From assembly GCA_017617005.1 (NCBI GenBank), contig JAFZWW010000051.1, forward strand, positions 1 through 43,857: a DNA stretch of 43,857 nt. The letters run 5' to 3'. Every line of letters starts with the position of its first letter. Position 1 is the first letter of the stretch. The translations under genes were made by a program, and so were the position numbers. The stretch is from Lachnospiraceae bacterium. Its GTDB lineage: Bacteria > Bacillota > Clostridia > Lachnospirales > Lachnospiraceae. Under the pieces are notes generated by a model that saw nothing but the letters and a program-made list of their open reading frames with translations, did not search any database and was not told the origin of the DNA. This document shows, in pieces, positions 8,617 to 16,444 of this stretch.

Positions 8617-9998
8617 CCCTGTATCCTCAGTCCCTTGGGGTAATGATTCTTGATGATGCCTCCCGAAGCCTTGCCCCAGCCCAGTGAGTATCCGCCCACG
8701 CTTATCAGGCACCAGCCCTTTCCTTCGCCCGAAAGAGTCATTCCCTTAACAAAGCTCTCGGCCTCGGCTTCTTCCACTCTCTTGGAAAGAAGCACATCGC
8801 ATTCACCGAGGGCAAGCGCAAGTGCGTGCGCAGGTTCGAACCTGTCCTTTTTGAATGTGCCTATGTGAAGTCCGCATCTTGCGACCTTAAGTCCCGAAAG
8901 CGAAGGCATTTCCTCCGGCATAACGAAGAGGTTATCCCCGAAAAGCCTGAATCTGTTTTTCGCGGAAAGAATTCCTCCCGCTGCATCTTTGGTCAGGGTG
9001 CTGTCGAGAAATTCTTCAAGTGCTTTTCTGTTCTTTATTTCCGATATGGGCTCAAATCCTCCGGGAGGAAGAGTGTCAGCGGAGTTTCCTTCCTTTTCGA
9101 AAAGCGCGGCAAAATGTCCCTCGCCGTTAAAGTACATCGGCCATACACGGATTGCATCACGACATTCATAGAAACCATCCCTGAGGCCCTCAGCCTTATC
9201 CTTGAAAAAGTCAGTGCTTAAAAGTTTCATATCGGGATGCCTTGCGATAAGCCCCGAAACCCTGTCCTCATTTTCCGCTCTTTCAAATGTGCAGGTGGAA
9301 TAGAGAAGTATTCCTCCGCTCTTAAGGCAGATGTATGCATCCTCAAGGATCGACTCCTGTCTCTCCGCGCACATATTCACATTTTCGCGGCTCCACTGCG
9401 AGACGGCATCAGAGTTTTTCCTGAACAGTCCTTCTCCGGAGCACGGGGCATCGACGATAACGATATCAAAATATCCCGGAAATCTTTCGGACAGTCTTTC
9501 GGGTGATTCATTCAGTACAACGGCGTTTGTGATGCCCATTCTTTCGATATTCGCAGAAAGCACACTGCATCTGCTCTTTACGATCTCGTTGGAAAAAAGA
9601 ATGCCATTGCCCGACATCGCCGATGCAATCTGTGTTGACTTTCCGCCCGGGGATGCACAGAGGTCCAGGACCTTCATCCCTTCCTTTAAGAATCCGCTGC
9701 TCTTAAGAAGCGCGCCGGGTATCATCGCTCCGGGATCCTGAATATAATATGCGCCCGCATCATGGTAAGGTCTTCTTCCCGGAACACGCTCCGGATCGAA
9801 GAGATATCCGTCTTCTTCGTATGAAAGCTTTTCCAGCTTCATTTCGTATATCAGATCGGTCTTATCGTCAGCGGCCTTCTTGAGCGGATTAAGTCTGAGA
9901 GCCTTCACCGCTTCTTCTTCGCAGGCGCGCTCAAGAAGAAGAGTTTCCTCTTCTCCGATCATTTCCCTTATTCCGTTCAAGAATTCTTCAGGCAGCAT
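8613..9998 (-). CDS. rsmF: RsmF/RsmB-type 16S rRNA m5C methyltransferase (NOL1/NOP2/Sun family)
   Basis: A 461-residue cytoplasmic SAM-dependent RNA cytosine-C5 methyltransferase. The N-terminal part (LPEEFLNGIREMIGEE, then ALRLNPLKK) is typical of RsmF/YebU. The SAM site is KVLDLCASPGGKSTQIA near residue 110. The two catalytic cysteines of the Nop2/Sun group are seen in VDAPCSGEGLF (about 185) and LLYSTCTFE (about 235). The C-terminal 150 residues have the PUA-like RNA-binding tail (RCGLHIGTFKKDRFEPAHALA, ending GWGKASGGIIKNHYPKGLR) found in this subgroup. It starts 16 bases after the ureohydrolase stop codon. The leader before the ATG is A-rich with no clear Shine-Dalgarno. The symbol reflects family similarity, not proof of orthology. 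Confidence 0.92.
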   Translation of the reverse strand: MLPEEFLNGIREMIGEEETLLLERACEEEAVKALRLNPLKKAADDKTDLIYEMKLEKLSYEEDGYLFDPERVPGRRPYHDAGAYYIQDPGAMIPGALLKSSGFLKEGMKVLDLCASPGGKSTQIASAMSGNGILFSNEIVKSRCSVLSANIERMGITNAVVLNESPERLSERFPGYFDIVIVDAPCSGEGLFRKNSDAVSQWSRENVNMCAERQESILEDAYICLKSGGILLYSTCTFERAENEDRVSGLIARHPDMKLLSTDFFKDKAEGLRDGFYECRDAIRVWPMYFNGEGHFAALFEKEGNSADTLPPGGFEPISEIKNRKALEEFLDSTLTKDAAGGILSAKNRFRLFGDNLFVMPEEMPSLSGLKVARCGLHIGTFKKDRFEPAHALALALGECDVLLSKRVEEAEAESFVKGMTLSGEGKGWCLISVGGYSLGWGKASGGIIKNHYPKGLRIQG

Positions 9999-10014
9999 TT
10001 TTATTTTTGGAAGA

Positions 10015-10752
10015 TCACTTCTCTTCCGTTATCTCTTTCAATATCTTTATAAGCTTTATGTCGGATGACAGATTCTTCGTACAGCTTTCGTCCGTATATC
10101 CGGGATCTGTTTCGGAAAGCCCTCCGCATATATCCGCACCGATCACTTTGCGTCCGCCGGCAGACCCTTTCAAAAGTTCCTCAAGTTCACCGATCGTAAG
10201 ATCTCCCTGGTCCCAGTTGGTGATGCATTCGGATTTTTCCATCACATCCTTATCAACGGAGATGTACAGCGGAAGCTCATCACCTGCGTATCCTTTTCCT
10301 CTGTAAGCGCATCCCGTCAGCTTCCTTGCGCCTGCGGCAACCTTTATTTCATCACCGCCGTCTTCGAATTTCCCGGGGCCGATAACGGTAAGGGTTCGGA
10401 GATGCTCATCCTTTTCAAGAACCTCTCTTGCCCAGCTTCCGCAGCTTAAGAGCCCTCCGAAAGATGCCTCCTGCATATCCGTGTGATTATCGATCAGAAG
10501 AAGATCATACGGCTCTTCGATAAAGGACGTAAATACACGGGACATGTAATGATAATTCCCCGTATCGATCAGATGTATTCCGGATGCGGGCCTTTCAATT
10601 GCAGACAGCCTTTCCCTGATGATGCGGTATGCCTCATCATCACAGTACATATTCCTTCCCTCGACATCCTTCATGGAAATCCTGACACATTTGTCACAAA
10701 TGCCCTCTTTGGATAGAATGTCCGCAAGATCTGCCGGATATGTTTCATTCAT
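10015..10752 (-). CDS. Divergent arginase/agmatinase-family (ureohydrolase) protein
   Basis: 245 residues. Metal-ligand motifs of the ureohydrolase fold are recognisable: LLIDNHTDMQ (the D-x-H-x-D block near residue 90), YISVDKDVM (the S-x-D-x-D block near 162) and a later IGADICGG segment. The usual first ligand motif GGDHS is not present in standard form; TGNYHYMSR lies where it would be expected. Many characterised relatives are binuclear manganese enzymes that cleave guanidino compounds, and a few act on other substrates, so arginase activity should not be assumed. It starts 11 bases after the YfhO-like gene, at the downstream end of a run of surface-glycan-type membrane proteins. Fold call good, substrate unknown. 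Confidence 0.78.
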   Translation of the reverse strand: MNETYPADLADILSKEGICDKCVRISMKDVEGRNMYCDDEAYRIIRERLSAIERPASGIHLIDTGNYHYMSRVFTSFIEEPYDLLLIDNHTDMQEASFGGLLSCGSWAREVLEKDEHLRTLTVIGPGKFEDGGDEIKVAAGARKLTGCAYRGKGYAGDELPLYISVDKDVMEKSECITNWDQGDLTIGELEELLKGSAGGRKVIGADICGGLSETDPGYTDESCTKNLSSDIKLIKILKEITEEK

Positions 10753-10763
10753 GTCGGTAACGA

Positions 10764-12596
10764 TCAGTCTGATGATGCCACCTCCGTCTTCACGCTTTTT
10801 CCTTTCGCATTCATTGCAACGCAGATAAAGATCACGGAAAGAAGAGAAAGGATCTCGGACACTCTCCAGATTGCAGGCACGGAGAATTTCATCACAAAGC
10901 TTCCGGTAAATCCCGCGGGAAGCTTTGTCACAACCCTTCCGTCCTCACTTTGATAAGTAACAAGTACCTGTCCGTTATCGGCAACGGAATTATATCCTTT
11001 GTAATAAACAACGGGAAAAATGACCGAGCTTTCTTCGCCTCCCGAGGATGCATTAACGGTCCATCCGTAGTCGCTTATTTCAAAGCCTTCGATCACCGCG
11101 CTGCCCTGTGCAAGAGGTACTCTGTCATAATCAGCCTCTCTGTTCCACGAGACCGGATAATAAAGTTCATCACCCACAATGCCGATATCGCTTCCGGAAT
11201 TTATACGTACATGTCTGTTTTCGGTACATGCCCTGCATTCGAGAACCAGTGCCGGGATCACCGCAAGAACGGCAAGCAGCGCGGAAAGACACAGACCCGC
11301 GCGGCGGTTCTTTTTCATCACTTCCCTTATGAGCATGGCTCCGAGGAATACCGTCAATACGGATGCCATCCCAATATATCTCCACGAAAACTGAATGCTG
11401 CAGAAAAGTGCGGTCAATGCATTATGTCCTGATTCGATAAATGTCCAAGGGAAATATTTGCTTGATACAAACAGCATAATGACCGCGAGCAGGAACAGAT
11501 AAAATCCGACTGCGGATACCGCAGTGAAACCCTTCTTACCGGTTGTATTCTTTACCGACGCGATGAAACCTGCAACCGCTGAAACCGCATATGCCGCAAG
11601 CACTGCCGTGAGCGCCGCGCCTATTGCGGTCGGCATCCTAAGTTCATACGCAATTCCCGAACCCGTTCCCGAGGGAATCAGTTCAAGAAGCTCTCTCCAT
11701 CCGGGATAAAAGCCTCTCATGATATAAGAAGAGCTGCTCACCAGATAGGTGTCGCTCATCATGTAATCCAGCATCGGAACAAGTACGGATGCCGACAGGC
11801 ATATAAACATCAGGACCGAAAGAGCAAGTCTTAAGAGTATCTTGGAAGTAAATGTCTTTTTGAAGAGCACGAGCGAGGTAAGGATCAACAGTGCGGTGAC
11901 GACCATTGTTGTAAGTACATGCGAATAAGCAAGAAACGTCATGCCGGCTCCGAGGGGAAGCGAACACCTTACGATATCAAAGCGCGATCTTTTTTCGGAT
12001 TCCTCATATGTATAGATCCTTGCGAAGCCGTATATAACAAGAGGAAGTACCGCCATAGCGGTATATTCACCTACAGCATCCCTGATGTAAACATTCGTGA
12101 GTCTGTAAACCGAAAGTGTGTAGAGAAACGAAGCGACCGCAGCGGGAATGCATCCTGCGGATCCTCCGGTGCACTTGCAGGATAAGTGCGCATCCTTCGA
12201 TGACGTAACACTTCCGAGAAATCCCTTTATACAGAAATAAGAAATGACTGCGGTAAGGGTATTGGTGAGTATCACATAGACGGTATACGTTATGCCGAGA
12301 GGCATTCCGAGAATATGAAGAACTGCCGGGAAATAAAGATTGATATCGGGATAGAAAACGGGCATCGCATATCCGGTGCCTCCGTTCATCACAAAATAGA
12401 TCCTTGCCGGAAAGTAGCCCGCCTTAAGAGTATCGGCAAGAGCCGCGATCCTTCTCAGATGTATCAGCTTATCCTGATAGTCCGGAAGAATATCGTATCC
12501 GAAGAAAGCCGTGACACAGGAAAGCAAGATCCCGGCAGCTACTATAAGAAATGAAATTGTACATTTCTTTTTCCGGGAACCGGATCCGGATATCAC
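10764..12596 (-). CDS. YfhO-like / 6-pyruvoyl-tetrahydropterin-synthase-related multispan membrane protein
   Basis: About 610 residues. The gene most likely starts at the GTG at 12594-12596: GGAGG is 7 bases upstream and the GTG overlaps the previous stop codon (GTGA). A longer reading to 12689 would overlap the upstream gene by 97 bases. A first helix (CTISFLIVAAGILLS) is followed by an external loop with DYQDKLIHLRRIAALADTL and YPDINLYFPAV, patterns seen in YfhO and GT-C-type membrane glycosyltransferases where an acidic residue after helix 1 is catalytic. About 12 helices are followed by an extracytoplasmic beta-rich part (about 480-590) and a final helix. It probably glycosylates a cell-wall polymer or protein, but no activity can be assigned. 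Confidence 0.7.
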   Translation of the reverse strand: MISGSGSRKKKCTISFLIVAAGILLSCVTAFFGYDILPDYQDKLIHLRRIAALADTLKAGYFPARIYFVMNGGTGYAMPVFYPDINLYFPAVLHILGMPLGITYTVYVILTNTLTAVISYFCIKGFLGSVTSSKDAHLSCKCTGGSAGCIPAAVASFLYTLSVYRLTNVYIRDAVGEYTAMAVLPLVIYGFARIYTYEESEKRSRFDIVRCSLPLGAGMTFLAYSHVLTTMVVTALLILTSLVLFKKTFTSKILLRLALSVLMFICLSASVLVPMLDYMMSDTYLVSSSSYIMRGFYPGWRELLELIPSGTGSGIAYELRMPTAIGAALTAVLAAYAVSAVAGFIASVKNTTGKKGFTAVSAVGFYLFLLAVIMLFVSSKYFPWTFIESGHNALTALFCSIQFSWRYIGMASVLTVFLGAMLIREVMKKNRRAGLCLSALLAVLAVIPALVLECRACTENRHVRINSGSDIGIVGDELYYPVSWNREADYDRVPLAQGSAVIEGFEISDYGWTVNASSGGEESSVIFPVVYYKGYNSVADNGQVLVTYQSEDGRVVTKLPAGFTGSFVMKFSVPAIWRVSEILSLLSVIFICVAMNAKGKSVKTEVASSD

Positions 12597-14431
12597 TTTG
12601 TTTCCTCCGTTTTCTTTTCCGACAAGACCAGAGCCGTAAGTATCGGAAGTGCTGTGATGAATGGATAAATGTACCTGAAATTGACACATGGTCCGAGGAA
12701 CATGGTCATCAGGTAGAAGAAAGGATATGCAAATACCGCGATGCTCTTTTTATTTCTCTTGTAGAGGGCGATGAACAGATCCAGCACGAAGAACCAGAAA
12801 TAAAATGCGGGCTTCATGAGGATCGATACGACCGGCCACTTCAGATACGAATTGCCGTTAACGATATGTGAATACATCCTTTCCACGGCGGGAAGATATG
12901 AATGCGAAGGAATACCCTCCTCCAGCGTGGCATTCGGTGAAGCGTTGAAGGTGTATAAAAGTCCGAGGTCGGTGTCGTCGCCGTATCCGAGCATCTCGGC
13001 ATGGGATCTGTCACCCACGTACCAGTAACCTATCGTAAGTCCGATCCATGCATCGATGTAATCGCTGGGGTATGCTTTTCCGATGGTTAAGTAGTCCCTG
13101 ATAAGCGTATTTTCCGGACCGATCCATGCATCGGAGCTGTAATGTGAGATTTCGGACTTGGGACCGTCAGCGATCCAGGGATTGTAATCACCCCAAAGAT
13201 AATCCGTAACATATCTGTGAAGGATATCCGTCTGTTCCGGTGTGAGATTTTCTCTCTGATACTTGATGACCCTTACCATCTGGACGATGGGCACGCTGTA
13301 CTTTTCCATCTCGGAACCGGGTATTGCACCCATGACTGTTCTGATCATCGTCTTGGAACCGAGTCCCGCTGCGATCATCATCACTGTCAGAAGAGCCGTG
13401 AGTACTTTCTTTTTGATTCCGTCCCCGACAAGAAGAAATGCCGGGATCAGAAATACAAGCGCATATGATGCATTGTTCCTGAAGAGTATGTTCAGAATGC
13501 CGGTAACGACAAAGAGAACGACCAAAAGCTTTGAAGGTTTTTCCGTCATGCGGATCACAATAAGGATCGTGAACACGAAGAATGCCGCAAACAGGATATC
13601 CTTGGTCATACTTATCGCAAGGACGGGATTATAGGGAAGAAGTGCGAACATCAAAAACCAGATGACCGCGGGGATCTTTCCCGATCTCTTCAGTACAAAT
13701 GTGATTCCGGCACTGATCGATGATGCGAGTACGATGCTCTGAAGGAGCGCGAATATTGCCATTCCCACCGCAGCCGAACCAAGGGCTGTTCCGAGCAGAT
13801 AAAACATCCTTATCAGAAATGTGTGGGTGAGCGGCTGGTACTCAAAGAAATATTCGTATCCCCTGACAGCTTCCCAGAACTGCCTGTTGAAATCATAGCT
13901 CATGATCGCGGGATAGTACGCAAGAAATGCCGGGAACCAGAAAAACTCAAGTCCGGCAAGTCCCATGAGGAATGCTTTCTTTTCGTTTACCTCTGCTTTT
14001 CCCGCAGACTTTCCGAAAGAATATTTTCCTTCCGCGATCCTAAGCAGCCTGTAGGTAAAAGGAAGGATAAGTATTGATATGCACAGACCGCACAAAAAGA
14101 TCACCGCCTTGCCTTTAATGCCCGGCGATGTTATCTGCCTCAGTTCGAACTGTACGCCCAGATCTGTCGCAATGCCGAAAAGAGCGCCGTAGACAAACGC
14201 ATATCCGAGCATCTTCTTTGAAGCCGCTCCGTCTTTTGCGATAAGTCCGAGAAGTCCGGTCTGAATTATGAATATCAGGATTATCGATAAAGCAGATAAA
14301 AGAAAACCGAACGATCCGAGATCCTTACCCGAATCGCGGACGAGAAAGCACAGTCCGCAGAATCCGAAAAAAGTAAGCAGGACCGCAGGAACTATGGCCT
14401 TATGATCTTTTTTGAAAACATCAAAAAACAT
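12593..14431 (-). CDS. DUF6020-like multispan membrane protein (GT-C-type glycosyltransferase candidate)
   Basis: 612 residues with about 13 hydrophobic segments. After four or five N-terminal helices comes a conserved-looking block, FFWFPAFLAYYPAIMSYD, then a region with YEYFFEYQPLTHTFLIRMFY and LAISMTKDILFAAFFV; these resemble DUF6020 proteins of Firmicutes. An extracytoplasmic domain of about 100 residues (roughly 400-560) precedes the last helices. Such proteins often accompany wall-glycan genes, but function has not been shown. The ATG at 14429-14431 is preceded by a perfect extended -10 (TGCTATAAT) only 6 bases away, with no ribosome site, suggesting that it heads a leaderless transcript together with the YfhO-like gene. 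Confidence 0.7.
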   Translation of the reverse strand: MFFDVFKKDHKAIVPAVLLTFFGFCGLCFLVRDSGKDLGSFGFLLSALSIILIFIIQTGLLGLIAKDGAASKKMLGYAFVYGALFGIATDLGVQFELRQITSPGIKGKAVIFLCGLCISILILPFTYRLLRIAEGKYSFGKSAGKAEVNEKKAFLMGLAGLEFFWFPAFLAYYPAIMSYDFNRQFWEAVRGYEYFFEYQPLTHTFLIRMFYLLGTALGSAAVGMAIFALLQSIVLASSISAGITFVLKRSGKIPAVIWFLMFALLPYNPVLAISMTKDILFAAFFVFTILIVIRMTEKPSKLLVVLFVVTGILNILFRNNASYALVFLIPAFLLVGDGIKKKVLTALLTVMMIAAGLGSKTMIRTVMGAIPGSEMEKYSVPIVQMVRVIKYQRENLTPEQTDILHRYVTDYLWGDYNPWIADGPKSEISHYSSDAWIGPENTLIRDYLTIGKAYPSDYIDAWIGLTIGYWYVGDRSHAEMLGYGDDTDLGLLYTFNASPNATLEEGIPSHSYLPAVERMYSHIVNGNSYLKWPVVSILMKPAFYFWFFVLDLFIALYKRNKKSIAVFAYPFFYLMTMFLGPCVNFRYIYPFITALPILTALVLSEKKTEETK

Positions 14432-14437
14432 ATGGAA

Positions 14438-14446
14438 ATTATAGCA
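14438..14446 (-). promoter_or_regulatory. Extended -10 promoter predicting a leaderless mRNA
   Basis: The minus strand reads TGC-TATAAT-TTCCAT-ATG. The TGn plus consensus TATAAT would place transcription start on or next to the A of the ATG at 14431. No Shine-Dalgarno is present, and the 28-base gap after the previous gene leaves no room for a longer leader from this promoter. No good -35 is seen, as is usual for extended -10 promoters. Confidence 0.6.
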
Positions 14447-14459
14447 TAAAACGCTCTGT

Positions 14460-15143
14460 TTACATATGATAGGTCGACAGCACCATGATCAGTCTCCAGG
14501 TGCCGCACAGGAACAGAATGCTTCCCGGTATAAGTCCGTATACAACAGGATCGTCGTCTTCGCCTACGGGTGCCATGCGTATAAAAGGCATTGCGACAAA
14601 GTACCCCGAACCGAAAAGAAAGATCTCAAATGCGGAAGTGATAAATCCAAGCACCGCGCATACTGCGGAAAGAACCGCACATATGAGCGCAGTTTTTATT
14701 TCTTCCTTTTTACGCGAAAAGAAAACAAGTACAAGAATTCCCACAGCCAAAAGCCAGGTCGGAATCCACGAAACAAATGCATCCTTTTTTTCGGAAAACT
14801 CAAGAGCGGCGCCGCCCGTAAAAGGAGCAAGTAATCTGTCCGGACGCACATAGACGGCAAAAGCACATGTTCCGAGGAAAAACATCGCGGCATTTCCGAG
14901 CCCGGTTTTAAATATCAGTGAAGGAACCGCAAGCAGACCCGCGATCAGAAGGATAATGACCAGATCGACCATAAAGTCCCACCCCCGCCTTGTAAATGCT
15001 CCCGTCCCGATGAACAGGGAATATCCCGCTCCCGTCGCGGTGTTGGTATCATGCACCGCAAACACGGCAAGGACAGATACGGCCATTGCCTCAAGACAAA
15101 CGATGATGTCGATATTCTTTTTTTTCGAAAAGAATCCGTTCAT
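14460..15143 (-). CDS. Unrecognised multispan membrane protein
   Basis: 227 residues with about six hydrophobic segments (approximately 12-28, 52-70, 78-95, 125-142, 148-170 and 195-218) and short polar loops. I recognise no family motif. The N-terminus (MNGFFSKKKNIDIIVCLEA) has positively charged residues before helix 1. The gene starts one base after the stop codon of the DUF6056-like gene, with only a weak GTGGG before its ATG, so it is probably coupled to it. Partnership with the flanking DUF6056-like and DUF6020-like proteins is likely; it could be an accessory subunit of a membrane glycosylation system, but that is inference. Confidence 0.7.
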   Translation of the reverse strand: MNGFFSKKKNIDIIVCLEAMAVSVLAVFAVHDTNTATGAGYSLFIGTGAFTRRGWDFMVDLVIILLIAGLLAVPSLIFKTGLGNAAMFFLGTCAFAVYVRPDRLLAPFTGGAALEFSEKKDAFVSWIPTWLLAVGILVLVFFSRKKEEIKTALICAVLSAVCAVLGFITSAFEIFLFGSGYFVAMPFIRMAPVGEDDDPVVYGLIPGSILFLCGTWRLIMVLSTYHM

Positions 15144-15144
15144 A

Positions 15145-16314
15145 TCAACCCACTATCAGATACATGACCGCAGCCGATGAAAGAAGCATTATTATCGGGA
15201 ACACAAATCGTGCCGCGGAATTTTTCTCACGGAATACATCGCGTATCAGCGATACGGATACCGTTTCAATAAGGATGCATGTGCCGAATGCGGCACGGTC
15301 GGGATAATGAGGCGATGCGATCATTGCTCCGTAGGAAAGAAACGCTCCGAGAAGAAGTATTATATTTCCGCAGGAAAGCTTCTTATTGACCACAATCCGG
15401 TGAGCGACGAGTGCACCGGCCAGGATGACAAGCGAAGGGAAAAGATAATCCCCGGCGCCTTTCAGCATCTGGAGAAGCCTTTCGGGAAGGGTGAGTGCAA
15501 GGTCATCGGCAGAACCGGTCTTTCTGATGAAATTGCCGGGAGCAAGGATGCAGAAGCAGGAGCCGATGAATGATGAGACAACGCCCTCGATCATCCATAT
15601 CTTTTTTGTGCCGACCGCGGTCCCTTTGCGGATGCAGATATATGTGACAAGTGCCGCGGCAATGCATGCCGAAGGACCCATGTTCTCCGTACTCCAACCC
15701 GTAAGCAGTCCAAGCAGCGGAATAAATGCGCAGGCGTAAGGAATGTCTTCTTTTTCGGGATCGAGCGCTCTCAGATAAATGATATAGAAAAGAATTATCC
15801 ATACGGAAGAATAAACATAGTTTGCACATCCGGCCTGCCACAGCATGCTCATCCTGAAATTGGGACAGCACGCGATCAGAAGTCCGAAAGCAAGTGCAAA
15901 GACTGTTATATATTCTGTGCGGTCTCCTTCCGCGGATTTCCGGTCCGATGAAAGCCCGGCCGTGACACACATAAGAAGGACCAGAACAAGAGTGGCGACG
16001 GTATTGATCACATCAGCCGATCTTTCGCCTCTCATCAGTACAAGCTGGAGAAAGCCGTGCGTAAAGGATCTTCCTCCCCAGTTCTTATAATGCCAGACCT
16101 GGGAGCCAATTATATCACCGATGCCTTCAAGAGAGCTTCCGTCACGCAGGTCTGTGGAATACCACAGATCGTCCATCATGAACGGAACCATCACATTGGA
16201 CCAAAATAAAAGTAACACCGCAAGAACGGTCACCGTCACGCATATGACGGACAGTACCGCTGCATAGGGCGTTATTGCCGCAGATATTCTGTTTTCCTTT
16301 TCATTTTTTTTCAT
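15145..16314 (-). CDS. DUF6056-like membrane protein, probable surface-glycan enzyme
   Basis: 389 residues, about 10 helices. The segment after helix 1 (VPFMMDDLWYSTDL), then WHYKNWGGRSFTHGFLQ, followed by the helix-rich remainder, is the pattern of DUF6056 proteins: an acidic pair in the first external loop and a W-x-GR block. These proteins resemble GT-C membrane glycosyltransferases using lipid-phosphate sugars. The start ATG (16312-16314) has no Shine-Dalgarno; TATAAT lies 19 bases upstream. The gene heads a row of membrane-protein genes down to the ureohydrolase. The family call is by eye and moderately sure; catalytic activity is unproven. Confidence 0.72.
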   Translation of the reverse strand: MKKNEKENRISAAITPYAAVLSVICVTVTVLAVLLLFWSNVMVPFMMDDLWYSTDLRDGSSLEGIGDIIGSQVWHYKNWGGRSFTHGFLQLVLMRGERSADVINTVATLVLVLLMCVTAGLSSDRKSAEGDRTEYITVFALAFGLLIACCPNFRMSMLWQAGCANYVYSSVWIILFYIIYLRALDPEKEDIPYACAFIPLLGLLTGWSTENMGPSACIAAALVTYICIRKGTAVGTKKIWMIEGVVSSFIGSCFCILAPGNFIRKTGSADDLALTLPERLLQMLKGAGDYLFPSLVILAGALVAHRIVVNKKLSCGNIILLLGAFLSYGAMIASPHYPDRAAFGTCILIETVSVSLIRDVFREKNSAARFVFPIIMLLSSAAVMYLIVG

Positions 16315-16318
16315 AGTT

Positions 16319-16350
16319 CGGATATCTTTATAGATTATATATCATATCCG
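16319..16350 (-). promoter_or_regulatory. Promoter with flanking inverted repeat for the DUF6056-like gene
   Basis: The minus strand carries TATAAT (16334-16339), enclosed by a 7-base perfect inverted repeat, CGGATAT (16344-16350) and ATATCCG (16319-16325). The predicted leader would be only about 12 bases. The repeat could be an operator or a start-site hairpin. Confidence 0.4.
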
Positions 16351-16370
16351 TCAAAAAGTCCTTATATGCG

Positions 16371-16399
16371 AAAGAACTCCGGCCGGGGCCGGAGTCTTT
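16371..16399 (-). terminator. Strong hairpin terminator of the GntR-ABC operon
   Basis: Read on the minus strand, AAAG-ACTCCGGCC / GGCCGGAGT-CTTT forms a stem of about 13 pairs with one bulge, located 46 bases after the permease stop codon. The downstream T-run is short and broken (TTCTTTCG). The position and GC-rich stem support termination. Confidence 0.7.
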
Positions 16400-16444
16400 C
16401 GTAAGATTTCAGGGGAAGAAAATCTATATAAACACGATGATCCG

